Below are positions 10,116-18,845 of a stretch of 64,000 nt of DNA, piece after piece. The translations under genes and the position numbers were made by a program. The first letter of the stretch is position 1. Every line of letters begins with the position of its first letter. Location: assembly GCA_964576515.1 (NCBI GenBank), contig CAZNUW010000007.1:163757-227756 (forward strand). The letters are read 5' to 3'. Source of the stretch: SHVO01 sp964576515 (GTDB taxonomy: Bacteria > Pseudomonadota > Alphaproteobacteria > Rhodospirillales > Rhodospirillaceae). Below the pieces are notes generated by a model, which was given only the letters and a program-made list of their open reading frames with translations, searched no databases and was not told the origin of the DNA.

Positions 10116-10190
10116 GGGCCTGTAGCTCAGCGGTAGAGCATCGCACTTTTAATGCGGTGGTCGATGGTTCGAATCCATCCGGGCTCACCA
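10116..10190 (+). tRNA. tRNA-Lys (anticodon TTT)
   Basis: 75 bases with an encoded CCA. The acceptor stem GGGCCTG pairs with CGGGCTC (two G-U pairs). The D-stem is GCTC/GAGC. The anticodon stem TCGCA/TGCGG encloses CTTTTAA (anticodon TTT). The T-stem GATGG/CCATC encloses TTCGAAT. The gene is intact although its 3' end is the integration site of the neighbouring element: the integrated copy restores bases 10174-10190. Confidence 0.96.
10174..10190 (+). repeat. attL core (17-bp direct repeat)
   Basis: TCCATCCGGGCTCACCA, the last 17 bases of tRNA-Lys (T-stem 3' strand, acceptor 3' strand and CCA). Identical to 25558-25574. Confidence 0.92.
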
Positions 10191-10218
10191 ACCTTCCAAA
10201 AATAGATCGTGGCACCAG

Positions 10219-11313
10219 TCACTTCTCCGCCGCTTTGGCTAACCGCTGCGGCGGGTTAGCCAAAATCCGTTCTTTATCTGAACCGGGCAACGCGCCGATT
10301 GCGGCATCGGCCAGGACGATCTGCGCGGCGGCCTTCGTGTAGCGCTCGACTTCTCGAAGCGATGAATGGCCCGTCACCGCGGCGATCTGGCTGGCGCTGC
10401 AGCCGGCCTCCGCCAGACGGCGCGCGGCAGCCTTGCGTAGCCCATGGGCGGCGCAGCGATCCGGCAAGCCGGCTGCGCGGATATGGTCATGGAACCAATT
10501 TCCGAATCCGGCCGGTGTGAACGGCTTTCCGAACGCCGTCGTGAGGAAGGTCAAATGCTCGCGTGGGGCATGCTCAAGGACCGCGGCGAGCTGGGGATGG
10601 ACGGCCACGGCCAAGGCGGCGCCGGTTTTCTGTTGGCGAAGGTAGATCCTGCCTTGGCGCAGATGCTGCCATCCGAGGCCGATAACGTCACCGCGCCGTT
10701 GGCCGGTGTAAAGAAGGAGGGCGAAAGCAAGGCGCGCGCGGGTGCCGGGCGGGTGGGCCTTCTCAAAGGCGGCGATCTCATCCTCGGTCCAAGTATGAAT
10801 GCCATCCGTCTTGCGCCTCACGGCGGTAACGCCCATCGTCGGATCATCGCTCCGCAAGCCGCAGTCGACAGCCACCCGCATGAGCAACCGCAGAACCTTA
10901 AGCAAGTTGCGGGCGGCCGCCGGTGTCTCAACTTTCGCTTCGATCAACCTTTTGATGTGCTCGCGTTGAAGGTCTCCGATCGGCTTATCGCCATGCGCGA
11001 CGCGGAAGCGCTCGAGGATATTTCGGCGCATGCGCTGCGTCCCCACGGCGAGGCTGGCCCAGTCCGTGGAACGGTAGTAGCGAGCGATCACGTCCGAGAC
11101 GCTGCCGACGCGCATACGATTCGGGCCAATTCCAGTCTTCCGCGGCGGTGGAGCGCCGTCGCGCCAGGCACGGTATTCGTTCTCGAACGCGATGGTGCCG
11201 GGCGGGTTATGGAAGTAATAGGTCGGGACGCCGGTCCTGCGCGCACGCGCGCGCCACTTACCGTGCCGATCCTGGAATTCTGAAACGTACTTCGGCAGCC
11301 CTCGACGCTTCAC
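10219..11313 (-). CDS. Tyrosine recombinase / phage integrase
   Basis: Site-specific integrase of the element, 364 residues from a GTG at 11313 that overlaps the upstream stop as GTGA. An ATG at 11331 would add six residues. Catalytic residues visible in order: Arg in LYTGQRRGDVI, Lys in RQQKTGAAL, His-x-x-Arg in HGLRKAA, His in TGHSSL, and the nucleophile Tyr in ERYTKAAAQ. The N-terminal half (RGLPKYVSEFQDRHGKW) matches the arm-binding part of alphaproteobacterial phage integrases. Its last codons contain an inverted repeat, possibly arm sites. It targets the adjacent tRNA-Lys. Confidence 0.95.
   Translation of the reverse strand: MKRRGLPKYVSEFQDRHGKWRARARRTGVPTYYFHNPPGTIAFENEYRAWRDGAPPPRKTGIGPNRMRVGSVSDVIARYYRSTDWASLAVGTQRMRRNILERFRVAHGDKPIGDLQREHIKRLIEAKVETPAAARNLLKVLRLLMRVAVDCGLRSDDPTMGVTAVRRKTDGIHTWTEDEIAAFEKAHPPGTRARLAFALLLYTGQRRGDVIGLGWQHLRQGRIYLRQQKTGAALAVAVHPQLAAVLEHAPREHLTFLTTAFGKPFTPAGFGNWFHDHIRAAGLPDRCAAHGLRKAAARRLAEAGCSASQIAAVTGHSSLREVERYTKAAAQIVLADAAIGALPGSDKERILANPPQRLAKAAEK
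10235..10263. promoter_or_regulatory. Inverted pair TTGGCTAACC ... GGTTAGCCAA near attL (candidate integrase arm sites)
   Basis: TTGGCTAACC (10235-10244) and GGTTAGCCAA (10254-10263) form a perfect 10-bp inverted repeat inside the integrase 3' end, about 45 bases from the attL core. The same decamer recurs near attR. The alternative is an RNA hairpin ending the operon, but no T-run follows. Confidence 0.45.
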
Positions 11314-11585
11314 TTGAGCACCTCGTCCCACGGGTTCGTGGAGTCCTGCTCGCCATTGGGCAAGGCGTCGAAGGCCTCGTCAAGTTCCTTTCGATCCCAG
11401 ATAACCCGCGCGTTTACGCGTTTTGGCGCTGGCATGCGGTGATCGGCCACCATTTTGTCGAACAATCCTGGAGAGACACCCACGTAAGCCGCTGATTGGA
11501 TTCGCGAAAGTCCGCGCGGCGCCAGTGACCCCGGCAACACGTCGGGCCGGTCGTCATAGGTGCGGGCATGCGTTTCAGCGCTCAT
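11310..11585 (-). CDS. AlpA/excisionase-like DNA-binding protein
   Basis: 91 residues from the ATG at 11585; the longer ORF upstream is Arg-rich and overlaps the primase. The core reads GLSRIQSAAYVGVSPGLFDKMVADHRMP then PKRVNARVIWDRKELDEAFDALP. This is the winged helix-turn-helix pattern of AlpA/MerR-type phage regulators (residue order: first strand, HTH, wing, then RKELDEAF). Such proteins act as excisionases or activate int in P4-like elements. It overlaps the primase stop by 11 bases and the integrase start by 4. Confidence 0.8.
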   Translation of the reverse strand: MSAETHARTYDDRPDVLPGSLAPRGLSRIQSAAYVGVSPGLFDKMVADHRMPAPKRVNARVIWDRKELDEAFDALPNGEQDSTNPWDEVLK

Positions 11586-13083
11586 ACGCGTCCGCCTCGT
11601 CGGGCTCGCCCGAGGGCGTGGGAGCGCCGATCTTCCCTTCCATGATCTCGAGACCGGCCTCATTCATCTTGCCGGTGGTCTGCGAGGCGCGTAGCGCAGC
11701 CGGGAGAGCGCCGGCAATGCGATAGCCCATCAAACACGTAAGGACCAAGCCATCGTAGTCAGGCTCGCCGGTGCCACGGACACGCACCTCCTTAATCGCG
11801 TTGCGAAAGCCCGCATCGCGCAACAGTTTCCCGACTTGTTTCACGCCAAAATGGCGTTGCCCCTTATTCCACTGGTTAAAGGTTTCCGTCAGTTTCTGCA
11901 GCGGAACGAGGGCATCCTTTGCCGGGATCAGCCGCTCGGCCATGAATTGCTTCAGCGGATTCATCTCGTCGCGATAGGTCGTCAGGATCGCGCGGGAGGC
12001 TTCTACAACGGGCCATTGACCGTGGCGCGCGACGAGACGCTGTGCACCCTCCGCCGCCCAGGTAAGGATACCCGGCAGTTCTGCCTGCAGTTTTTCCAGC
12101 AGGCCACGATCTTGTTTCGATTCCGGGATGGCTTCATCGAACGGAATGATCAGCAGGCGATTAAAAGTCGCGGCGGTGTGGTCGCTCAATTTCGGCAGGT
12201 TGTTCGTGGCGATAATGTGCTTCGCCGTCGGCACATACATTTCCGGTGTAATGTATTTCGCGTCGAGGAGAACTGGCTCCTCCGTTGACACCAAGGTCTT
12301 GAAACCGCCGTCCGCCACCATCGCCGAGGCCGAGAGTTCCGTCATAATGTTGAGGGCCTTGCCCTTGATGACGGCGCGCCGCTGCGGATCGTCCATGTCG
12401 ACGACGCTGAGCTGGCACGTGAACTCACTGCCGACTAACGCTTTCGCGAGCATGACCGGAACCGACTTGCCGGTGTTCGTGTCGCCGTAGAGAACGAGCG
12501 CTCGCTTGTAGCGCGCATGTGCAAGGCAAACGTAACCGAAAAATTCCTGCAACGCCGCGCGGCGGCCGCCGTCCTTGTCTGGCGGGAACCATTGATCCAG
12601 GGCCGCCAGCCAGCGCGGCGCTGATGCTCCACTCTCGTATCGCACGGGAAGGCATCGATCGAGCATGTTTTCCGCGGCGTGCGGGCGGAGATTGCCGGAC
12701 CTGACGTCGAGGATGCCGTTCGCGCAGGGTATCTCCCAGTCTTGCACCCGGCCCCACTTCACTTTTCGTTGGAAGGTGGCGGCTTTGATTCTATCGACAA
12801 TCTCACGCCGTTTGCTCGACGTCGCCCGGACATCCTGGTTGTATGCAATGGCGTTCAACGCCGCAGCCGACAATACGGACCAAGCACCGCCGGCCGCGTC
12901 GTATTGATAGACTTGATTGGTGTCGTCGGTGATTAACTTCATCGACTTAAGAAGATCGTCGACAATCTGGACAACTTTGCCGCGTTTGGCGAACGCCGTT
13001 CGCCGGGTTTCGTCCCCGCACGGCGCATTTTCACCGGCCGGTCGCGCATCTTCTAGCGTGAGTGCTACATCCTCAGCTGACAT
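11575..13083 (-). CDS. P4-family phage/plasmid primase-helicase
   Basis: 502 residues from the ATG at 13083, which overlaps the upstream stop by 11 bases. The C-terminal half is a superfamily 3 helicase: Walker A LYGDTNTGKSVPVM, Walker B-like ALNIMTELS, and sensor motif HIIATNNLPKLSDHTAATFNR. Before it lies a D5_N-like region (about residues 80-200, with DWEIPCANGILDVRSGNL). A full TOPRIM or archaeo-eukaryotic primase domain is not obvious, and at about 500 residues it is shorter than P4 alpha, so it may be helicase plus loader only. It should start replication of the excised element. Residues about 27-32 are encoded by a copy of the island palindrome. Confidence 0.9.
   Translation of the reverse strand: MSAEDVALTLEDARPAGENAPCGDETRRTAFAKRGKVVQIVDDLLKSMKLITDDTNQVYQYDAAGGAWSVLSAAALNAIAYNQDVRATSSKRREIVDRIKAATFQRKVKWGRVQDWEIPCANGILDVRSGNLRPHAAENMLDRCLPVRYESGASAPRWLAALDQWFPPDKDGGRRAALQEFFGYVCLAHARYKRALVLYGDTNTGKSVPVMLAKALVGSEFTCQLSVVDMDDPQRRAVIKGKALNIMTELSASAMVADGGFKTLVSTEEPVLLDAKYITPEMYVPTAKHIIATNNLPKLSDHTAATFNRLLIIPFDEAIPESKQDRGLLEKLQAELPGILTWAAEGAQRLVARHGQWPVVEASRAILTTYRDEMNPLKQFMAERLIPAKDALVPLQKLTETFNQWNKGQRHFGVKQVGKLLRDAGFRNAIKEVRVRGTGEPDYDGLVLTCLMGYRIAGALPAALRASQTTGKMNEAGLEIMEGKIGAPTPSGEPDEADAYER
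12989..13003. repeat. Island palindrome copy 1
   Basis: GCGAACGCCGTTCGC, extended to 17 bp by flanking G/C. It lies inside the N-terminal, low-constraint part of the primase gene. Confidence 0.85.
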
Positions 13084-13468
13084 GGACGTATCCAATCTCC
13101 GGCGACAAGGCGCCAGGGGCCAGGCGCGCCAAATTGCCAAGTCTGCGTTCCGCGGCACGCAACGATGAGAAACGCAGATCCTTCAAAGTGCGCTCTTGGA
13201 TGATCTTCGCCGCAAGGCTTGCGGCCTTCACTTTACGCGTCGACAGACGTGCTTCGCCGTAAGCCCGCAACGCCGCCACACCCAGGGAAAAGCGCGGCTC
13301 ATAGTGCCATCCATCGCTCTTGAGTCTGTAAGTCATTCGTCCAACTTTGTTTCGCCCGATCTGCAGCGTACAAAAAACCTCTTGCGCCATCACAGCATCA
13401 GCCATGGCGCCGGCGAGGGGCATTAAAGCTAACGTCATCGGTGCACCCGAACGGTTTGCCGGCGTCAT
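13073..13468 (-). CDS. Hypothetical protein upstream of the primase
   Basis: Up to 131 residues. The start is unclear: ATGs occur at 13468, 13438 and further in, none with a good SD. The probable folded part runs from VFCTLQIGRNKVGRMTYRLKSDGWHYEPRF (split by an aromatic-rich turn) to a helical Arg/Lys-rich C-terminus. I do not recognise it. Its end overlaps the primase start by 11 bases, so it is in the same operon and could be a replication accessory protein; that is position-based inference only. Confidence 0.55.
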   Translation of the reverse strand: MTPANRSGAPMTLALMPLAGAMADAVMAQEVFCTLQIGRNKVGRMTYRLKSDGWHYEPRFSLGVAALRAYGEARLSTRKVKAASLAAKIIQERTLKDLRFSSLRAAERRLGNLARLAPGALSPEIGYVHVS

Positions 13469-13593
13469 GCCGACATAAGATATTCACCGTGGGGCTCCGG
13501 TGGGGACGACTGCGGCGGGGGGCTCCGCCGCTTTTAGCCAGGCATGTCGCGCACCTGTTTGCGGGGCAGGAGAGCTCCCCGCAATCTCTTGAA

Positions 13594-13608
13594 GCGAACG
13601 CCGTTCGC
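13594..13608. repeat. Island palindrome copy 2
   Basis: GCGAACGCCGTTCGC lying directly after the stop codon of the minus-strand gene that ends at 13609. Confidence 0.85.
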
Positions 13609-14202
13609 CTATTCCGGGGCCTGCCCGTAACCTGGCGTGACGCCGTCACGTCCCGACCACATAAACTTTTGTGGATGCCGAATGGATGGCAGTTCGGTTT
13701 TTCTCCAGAACAGCGCCCAGCCGCCTTCAGGCCCTTCCGAAATCCGTTCTGCGGCGCATTTGATCAGGTCGACTCCGTCGAGCTTCGCGGTGTTGAATGC
13801 AAGGCATTCATCGTGATTCCGTGCCCACTTTGCCAAATGAATCATCAGATCACTCATGGCTTTCTCCAGGGCGGGCGCTTGCGCGATCAGCGTCGTAGTC
13901 TCTTTCTCCAGTGCCGCGCGGCGCGCCTGATTTTGTTGAACGGTCTCGCGCGCTCCGGCCGTCGCAAGGGCCTTCGCCAATGTTTCACGACGCATGGACT
14001 TGGCCTGAAGTTTGTTGCGCAAGATCGCCGCCTGAGCGACCCATTCCGCCGCGGCCTTGTCGCTCTCCGCGGCGGCTTCATCCTGTCTCGCGGCGTGCGC
14101 GGCGATCTCATCGTTTAACGCCGCCGCCTCTTCGTCGTTACGCAACAGGTCGGCCGCGATCTCGGCCGACGTCCTACCAAAGAGTTTCTCAAGTGCTTTC
14201 AT
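13609..14202 (-). CDS. Coiled-coil protein downstream of the tape measure gene
   Basis: 197 residues. Residues 20-120 are almost entirely Ala/Glu/Gln/Arg/Lys helix with heptad character (for example LNDEIAAHAARQDEAAAESD). The C-terminal 60 residues are more globular with several Trp (GGWALFWRKTELPS). I do not recognise a family. It follows the 126-residue gene with a 4-base ATGA overlap, so it belongs to the tape measure cluster and may be a tail-tip or assembly factor, by position only. Confidence 0.65.
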   Translation of the reverse strand: MKALEKLFGRTSAEIAADLLRNDEEAAALNDEIAAHAARQDEAAAESDKAAAEWVAQAAILRNKLQAKSMRRETLAKALATAGARETVQQNQARRAALEKETTTLIAQAPALEKAMSDLMIHLAKWARNHDECLAFNTAKLDGVDLIKCAAERISEGPEGGWALFWRKTELPSIRHPQKFMWSGRDGVTPGYGQAPE

Positions 14203-14579
14203 TTTTCTTCTCCATGCACACCGTCGGCCACCACGGCCGGCGCCAGAATTTCACGACCGCCGGCGGAAATGCCGATGCGTTTGAACATATTCCTGATCAA
14301 CAAGAGTTCCCGGCCTAAAAAATAGATCGAACGACCGCCGGTGATGGCGACGTCGACTTTCGGGAGTCCTACAATTTCACCGCGGGCGATGGCGGCGTCG
14401 AAGTTCTTCAAATTTGCTTCGATCTCCGCGACGATATCGAGAAGTTCCAGCATGCGATCTAACCCACCACGAACCTCCCGAATCCCCAGGGCGATGGAAT
14501 GAAGGGATCTCTCGATATTCGCGAGACGGACGTTCCTCGCGTTGTCGACGTTCAGCGGCAATTCGATGATGTTACTCAT
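14199..14579 (-). CDS. Small helical protein co-translated with the tape measure gene
   Basis: 126 residues beginning MSNIIELPLNVDNARNVRLA, mostly amphipathic helix to about residue 75, then a short beta/turn region (VAITGGRSIYFLG) and a helix. Overlaps the tape measure stop by 4 bases (ATGA) and the next gene by 4. No family recognised; a distal tail or chaperone role is possible from position alone. Confidence 0.65.
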   Translation of the reverse strand: MSNIIELPLNVDNARNVRLANIERSLHSIALGIREVRGGLDRMLELLDIVAEIEANLKNFDAAIARGEIVGLPKVDVAITGGRSIYFLGRELLLIRNMFKRIGISAGGREILAPAVVADGVHGEEK

Positions 14580-17500
14580 GACGTCGCCCGCGCGACTTTT
14601 CCACGCGGCCCGCCGCGAGCCGCGCGCGCGGCGACGGCCTCGCTCTGAGCCATTGTCTCGTTTGTTTGACTGATCGCGGCGAGATGTTCGATCGTGCGTT
14701 TGCCGACCTCGGCAATGAGGCGAGGCAGGCCCCCTATGGTGCTTTCGACGGCCGCTAAGCGGGTTTCAAGTCCGCTCACGCTGCTCCGAGGCGTCACATG
14801 CTCGCCCTTCTCCAGGTAGGCGAGCCCCGTGCGCCGGACCATGCCGCCGGCGTGCATCACCGGCACGTCGTAGCCGAGCGCGTTCATGCGATCGACGATC
14901 TGACGCTCGAACAGCATCGCGTCCGAGCTCGCGTAGCCGCCTTCGTTTTTCTGCGCGCGCGCGGCCGCGAGGCTGGCTTCAAGTTGCGCTTTGTCGTCGA
15001 TGCCCCCGATCCAGCGATCGCGTAAGGGGAGCCACACGTTCCGGCCTTCGTCGGTTTGCAGGAAGTCCGAGCGCGAAAGCCCGGACCGCTGCCACGCCAC
15101 GCCGAACGCCGAGGAGATTTCCGCCACGTCCGCCGCGTTGTAGGACGCCGGCGTTCCCTCGAGCGCGCCGCGCCCCGCTTGCAGCGCCGCCAGCATCGCC
15201 TGCTGGGTGACGAGCTGCTCCTGGGCCAGGGACACTTCCTGCGCGGCGTAACTTTCCGCCGCGCCCAGCATGCCCTGCACGCGATCGAAGTCGCGGTAAT
15301 AGTCTTCCGACGACCGGTAGAACTCCTTGCTGGCCGTGAGCGCCGCGCGGGCCAGGTCCGGCAGTTGCGCCGCCGCGTCCTGGTTGCCGCCCTGCGCCGA
15401 GGCGTAAGCGTGGTCGAGCTGCGAGAAGGCTTCCGCCCGGCGCTGCTCCAGCGACAGCGGCGACAACGACGGATCGAGCAAGAGGCTCGACCGCGTGTTG
15501 CGCAACATCGCGCCGAGGCGGTCCCAGGCTTGCGACGACGCGCGCAGGGCGGCCGCTTCGTCCTCAAGCTGCTCGATGCGCTGATCGTACAGCCCGCCGA
15601 TGATCGACATCCAGTTGGCGGTGGCCTGCAACTGCGCGATTTCCGGCGTCACCGGCGTGACGGACGCGGGCGCATAGTTCGCCGCGATGTCCGCCAGTTG
15701 CCGGTCGCGCAGCGCGATCACCGGATCGAAAATCGCCGACGTGATGTCGTAGCCGAGATCGACGGCTTCCGTCTGGATCGCGGCGAACCAATCCGTCACC
15801 TGCTTGATGTCCCAGGCACGCGGGTCCGTGATTTTCAGAATCTCGTCGCGGATGCCTTCCAGCGTCCGGTCGAAGTTCTGGAACCGCTGCAGGTCGTTGA
15901 AGAACTGCTCGACCTTCGACGGATCGAAGTTGTCGACGATGGTCTGCAGCTTCTCCGGAACCACGGACAGGCTATCGACCATCTGGCCGGCGATCCAGTT
16001 GAACGCCGCGTCACGCGTCTCGAAGTCCTTGACCGCGCCGCCGCTCACGCTCGCGCGGAAGGGCGACTGCGAGTTTCCGGCGCCCACCTCGAGCATATAG
16101 CTGCTCGCGCCCGCGTTCAGACCGAAGCCCTTCATGGTGTCGATGAAGAGCATGATCGCGTCGTCGAGCGCGTCGACCGCCGCGCGGTTCTCCGGGCTGT
16201 CCTTGCCCGCGCCGAGATCGTTCTCCCAGCGCCGGCCGGTGAACAGCTCGCGGGTCACCGTCTCCGTGCGGTCCGACGGCCGTGGGCCGAACTGGCCGCC
16301 GATCAGGCTGCCGATCGCCGAGCCGACATAGGTGCCGACAGGCCCGAAATAAGAGCCCGCGGCGCCGCCGATGGCCCCGCCGATTTCATTGCCCGGGCCG
16401 CTGCGCGCGTTGCCGAGCGACGAGCCCATCTGATAGCCGGCCAGGCCCGCGCCGAGATGGCCCATGATCTCGCCGCCCTGTCCGCCGAACAGGTTCTTGA
16501 ACCACGCGTCGCCTTCCATCGCGAGCTGGCTTGCGATCTTGCGGCGATAGATGCCGCCGATCGCGTCGGCCCAGCCGTCGAACGATTTCAGGTTCCCGGC
16601 GAGGACGTCGTCCCACATGTCGCGGTGGACGTTGTACATGTCCCGCGCGGCTTCATCGCTGACGGACTTCATCTGCGCCGCGATGCGGTCCCAAGCATCG
16701 AATGTCTCCTGGACCTGCGACGGCGTGGCGATCCCCAATGCAGCCTTCATCAGGCTGGTATCGTTCGAGGCTATAGCCTTTTCGACGCCCTCTTGAATCC
16801 GTTGTACGGTTCCAAGCGCATCCTGATACTGCTCCTCGTTGAGTTTCGCGAGGGCGCGAACGCCGTCCTCACGCCAGGCCTCATAGTCCTTATCGGCCTT
16901 CTGCTTTTTCTTTAGCGTTTCAAGGTGTGCGGTTACCTCTTTTTCGGCCGCCTCGATTGCGCGCCGATTCCATTCATGACGCTGTGCTTCTTCTTGCTGG
17001 CGCTTCGCCAGCCGCGCCGCCGCGGCTTCTTCTTGCGCGCGCGCTTTAATGAGCAGCTGCAGCGCCTCGATCTCCTCCCGGTATTGTTTGGCCTGAGGAT
17101 GATGCGGATTAATGGCTGTAAGCGCCGCTTCCCGGCGCGCGATTTGTCCCTCCGGACTCCATCGCTCGGCTTGTTTGTCGAAAAATGCAGCGATTCCGCT
17201 CGATAGGTCTTTAAACTGCTGAAGATGAACGATGTTCGTGGCCACAGCGTCGACGTAGCCTTTGGCGGCTTCCGTAGCCCTGTGATAGCTCCCGATCAGG
17301 GTATCTGCGCTCGCAGCTCCGGCGCCGCCGACATGGGACGCCGCGGCATGCAGCAGCTCATTCTGCGCTTCCTGCAGACGGTTCATTTCCTGGAGCTGCT
17401 GGATCCGTGCGGACTCTGTGGCCGTGAGATCGACACCGATCCGCTTCAAGGCCTCCATGCCTGCGGCTGGATCTTCGAGCGCTTTCGCTAGGGCCAATGT

Positions 17501-18067
17501 CGCGCTTGTGACGTTCGTAAAACCCAAAGCCGCGACATCCGTGGCGACACGCAATGTTTCCCCGAACGTCTCGCCGGCGATGCCTTTGAAGGTCAGCAAC
17601 TGTGTGGCCGCCGCCTTCAGCTCTGATTCCGCGACAATGGAGGTCCGCGAGAGGGACTTTGCCAAGTCCTCCACTTGCCTTGCCGTGACGCCCGACGCGC
17701 CCCCGGTGGCGCGAATTACGGCCTCTATTTTTTTTACCTCGAGCTCGGCGTTCGCGGCGGCGTGCAGCATAGTCACCAGTCCGCCGCCGACCGCGGCGAT
17801 GCCCGCAGCCGCGGTGATGCCTGCAGGACCGAGCCGACTCAAGATCGCGCCCGCTGGCCCCGCCTTCGCGGCCAAGTCTTCGACGACCGCCTTTGCTTGG
17901 CGGCCTGCTTCGTCAATTGCCTTTAAACCGCTGGAGGCGGGCTTGCTTCCTTCGCCAATCTGCTTAGCCGCCTGCTGCGCGGCACCGGCCATCTCCAACA
18001 GTTTGCGCTGAAGGTCTTCAAGTCCTTCTTGGCCGTAGCGATAAACGATGTCTCTCTTGTCGCTCAT
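14576..18067 (-). CDS. Phage tail tape measure protein
   Basis: 1163 residues. Tape measure proteins set tail length and leave the tail with the DNA. Seen: an N-terminal helical region with the Ala/Gly-rich TMP core (AGPAGAILSRLGPAGITAAAG, then LEVKKIEAVIRATGGASGVT), and long coiled-coil stretches (about 310-400). A Gly/Ala-rich hydrophobic segment lies near the middle (EIGGAIGGAAGSYFGPVG), and the C-terminal motif is VMHAGGMVRRTGLAYLEKGE, close to the VxxxGE ending seen in many tape measure proteins. At about 1.5 Å per helical residue it would span a tail of roughly 170 nm, so it is full length. No other tail or head gene is recognisable in the element. It overlaps both neighbours by 4 bases. 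Confidence 0.88.
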   Translation of the reverse strand: MSDKRDIVYRYGQEGLEDLQRKLLEMAGAAQQAAKQIGEGSKPASSGLKAIDEAGRQAKAVVEDLAAKAGPAGAILSRLGPAGITAAAGIAAVGGGLVTMLHAAANAELEVKKIEAVIRATGGASGVTARQVEDLAKSLSRTSIVAESELKAAATQLLTFKGIAGETFGETLRVATDVAALGFTNVTSATLALAKALEDPAAGMEALKRIGVDLTATESARIQQLQEMNRLQEAQNELLHAAASHVGGAGAASADTLIGSYHRATEAAKGYVDAVATNIVHLQQFKDLSSGIAAFFDKQAERWSPEGQIARREAALTAINPHHPQAKQYREEIEALQLLIKARAQEEAAAARLAKRQQEEAQRHEWNRRAIEAAEKEVTAHLETLKKKQKADKDYEAWREDGVRALAKLNEEQYQDALGTVQRIQEGVEKAIASNDTSLMKAALGIATPSQVQETFDAWDRIAAQMKSVSDEAARDMYNVHRDMWDDVLAGNLKSFDGWADAIGGIYRRKIASQLAMEGDAWFKNLFGGQGGEIMGHLGAGLAGYQMGSSLGNARSGPGNEIGGAIGGAAGSYFGPVGTYVGSAIGSLIGGQFGPRPSDRTETVTRELFTGRRWENDLGAGKDSPENRAAVDALDDAIMLFIDTMKGFGLNAGASSYMLEVGAGNSQSPFRASVSGGAVKDFETRDAAFNWIAGQMVDSLSVVPEKLQTIVDNFDPSKVEQFFNDLQRFQNFDRTLEGIRDEILKITDPRAWDIKQVTDWFAAIQTEAVDLGYDITSAIFDPVIALRDRQLADIAANYAPASVTPVTPEIAQLQATANWMSIIGGLYDQRIEQLEDEAAALRASSQAWDRLGAMLRNTRSSLLLDPSLSPLSLEQRRAEAFSQLDHAYASAQGGNQDAAAQLPDLARAALTASKEFYRSSEDYYRDFDRVQGMLGAAESYAAQEVSLAQEQLVTQQAMLAALQAGRGALEGTPASYNAADVAEISSAFGVAWQRSGLSRSDFLQTDEGRNVWLPLRDRWIGGIDDKAQLEASLAAARAQKNEGGYASSDAMLFERQIVDRMNALGYDVPVMHAGGMVRRTGLAYLEKGEHVTPRSSVSGLETRLAAVESTIGGLPRLIAEVGKRTIEHLAAISQTNETMAQSEAVAARAARGGPRGKVARATS

Positions 18068-18357
18068 GGCTGATCCGCGCCAGGAGGCGAACGGCGTTCG
18101 CCGTCCTCCCGTTGTTCCAAAACCTCGAAGGTCTTGCGATCAATGATGTCGATCGCCGCGACGGTGAATGTAAGGCCTCCCATCACCGGCCACGTTTTCG
18201 TAATCTCATGGCGGCCACCACCGATGTCTTTCGCGAAAGCCTGCAGTTTGTTTAAGGCCCGCTCGTCGGGATCAACGATCACGACGCCAGCGGGCAGTTG
18301 TGGCCAATTTTCGTGGTCGATGAGTTTTGGTTTGATGGTGGTTACACGCACGAACAT
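18064..18357 (-). CDS. Small protein upstream of the tape measure gene
   Basis: 97 residues; beta-rich core (MFVRVTTIKPKLIDHENW, then WPVMGGLTFTVAAIDIIDRK). Not recognised. By position, just before the tape measure gene with a 4-base overlap, it could stand where tail assembly chaperones normally lie, but there is no sequence support. Its last residues (GERRSPPGADQP) are encoded by and after a palindrome copy, so the C-terminus may be a late addition. Confidence 0.6.
   Translation of the reverse strand: MFVRVTTIKPKLIDHENWPQLPAGVVIVDPDERALNKLQAFAKDIGGGRHEITKTWPVMGGLTFTVAAIDIIDRKTFEVLEQREDGERRSPPGADQP
18087..18101. repeat. Island palindrome copy 3
   Basis: GCGAACGGCGTTCGC (centre base G) within codons about 86-90 of the 97-codon gene upstream of the tape measure gene. 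Confidence 0.85.
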
Positions 18358-18845
18358 GAAAGTTTTCCCGAAATTATCAGCCCCTTAAAATTGAATGTCC
18401 GGCTACCGGCCACCAGGAAGCAGTCGTGTTCTCCCAGCGGCCGCGGCACGGTGATAGGCGTCCCACGCCTCGTAATCGCCTTGAAATTCCGTGCGTAGCG
18501 CGGGCGATGCATCCCATTCCTCGCGCGCGGATTTAAGCCCGATATGCCCTCGTCGTGTAAGCGCGCCTCGACGTAATCACGCAATCCAATTCTTGCGGAG
18601 CGTTCCCTAGTGCTGAACCGACCTATAACTTGAGGGGTCAAGGCTTCCTCCAGCGCGGCCTCAAGTCCTTGGCTGGCGAGAGCGTCCTTAAAAACACTCC
18701 ACTCGTCAGGCAACATCTGCGTTTCTAACAACTGTTTGCGCCGAGACGGTGAAAGCGAGTCGTAAAAGTTTACGCGCGGGACAGTCTCTTGGCGGTCTCC
18801 ATGATTGCCGAGGAATCTCTCTGTGCTCACGGGTGTGTCTTGCAT
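18342..18845 (-). CDS. Hypothetical protein, first gene of the tape measure cluster
   Basis: 167 residues, helical N-terminal half (FYDSLSPSRRKQLLETQMLP) and basic, beta-like C-terminus ending with two Cys (GKLSCSCV). It overlaps the next start by 16 bases. No known motif. If the cluster derives from a tail module this would be the tail-tube or chaperone position, but no resemblance is visible. Confidence 0.55.
   Translation of the reverse strand: MQDTPVSTERFLGNHGDRQETVPRVNFYDSLSPSRRKQLLETQMLPDEWSVFKDALASQGLEAALEEALTPQVIGRFSTRERSARIGLRDYVEARLHDEGISGLNPRARNGMHRPRYARNFKAITRRGTPITVPRPLGEHDCFLVAGSRTFNFKGLIISGKLSCSCV

Noticed and set aside
15056..16915. 619-codon plus-strand frame opposite the tape measure gene
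   Set aside because: Shadow of the tape measure gene, rich in Arg/Val/Leu with no fold-like pattern.
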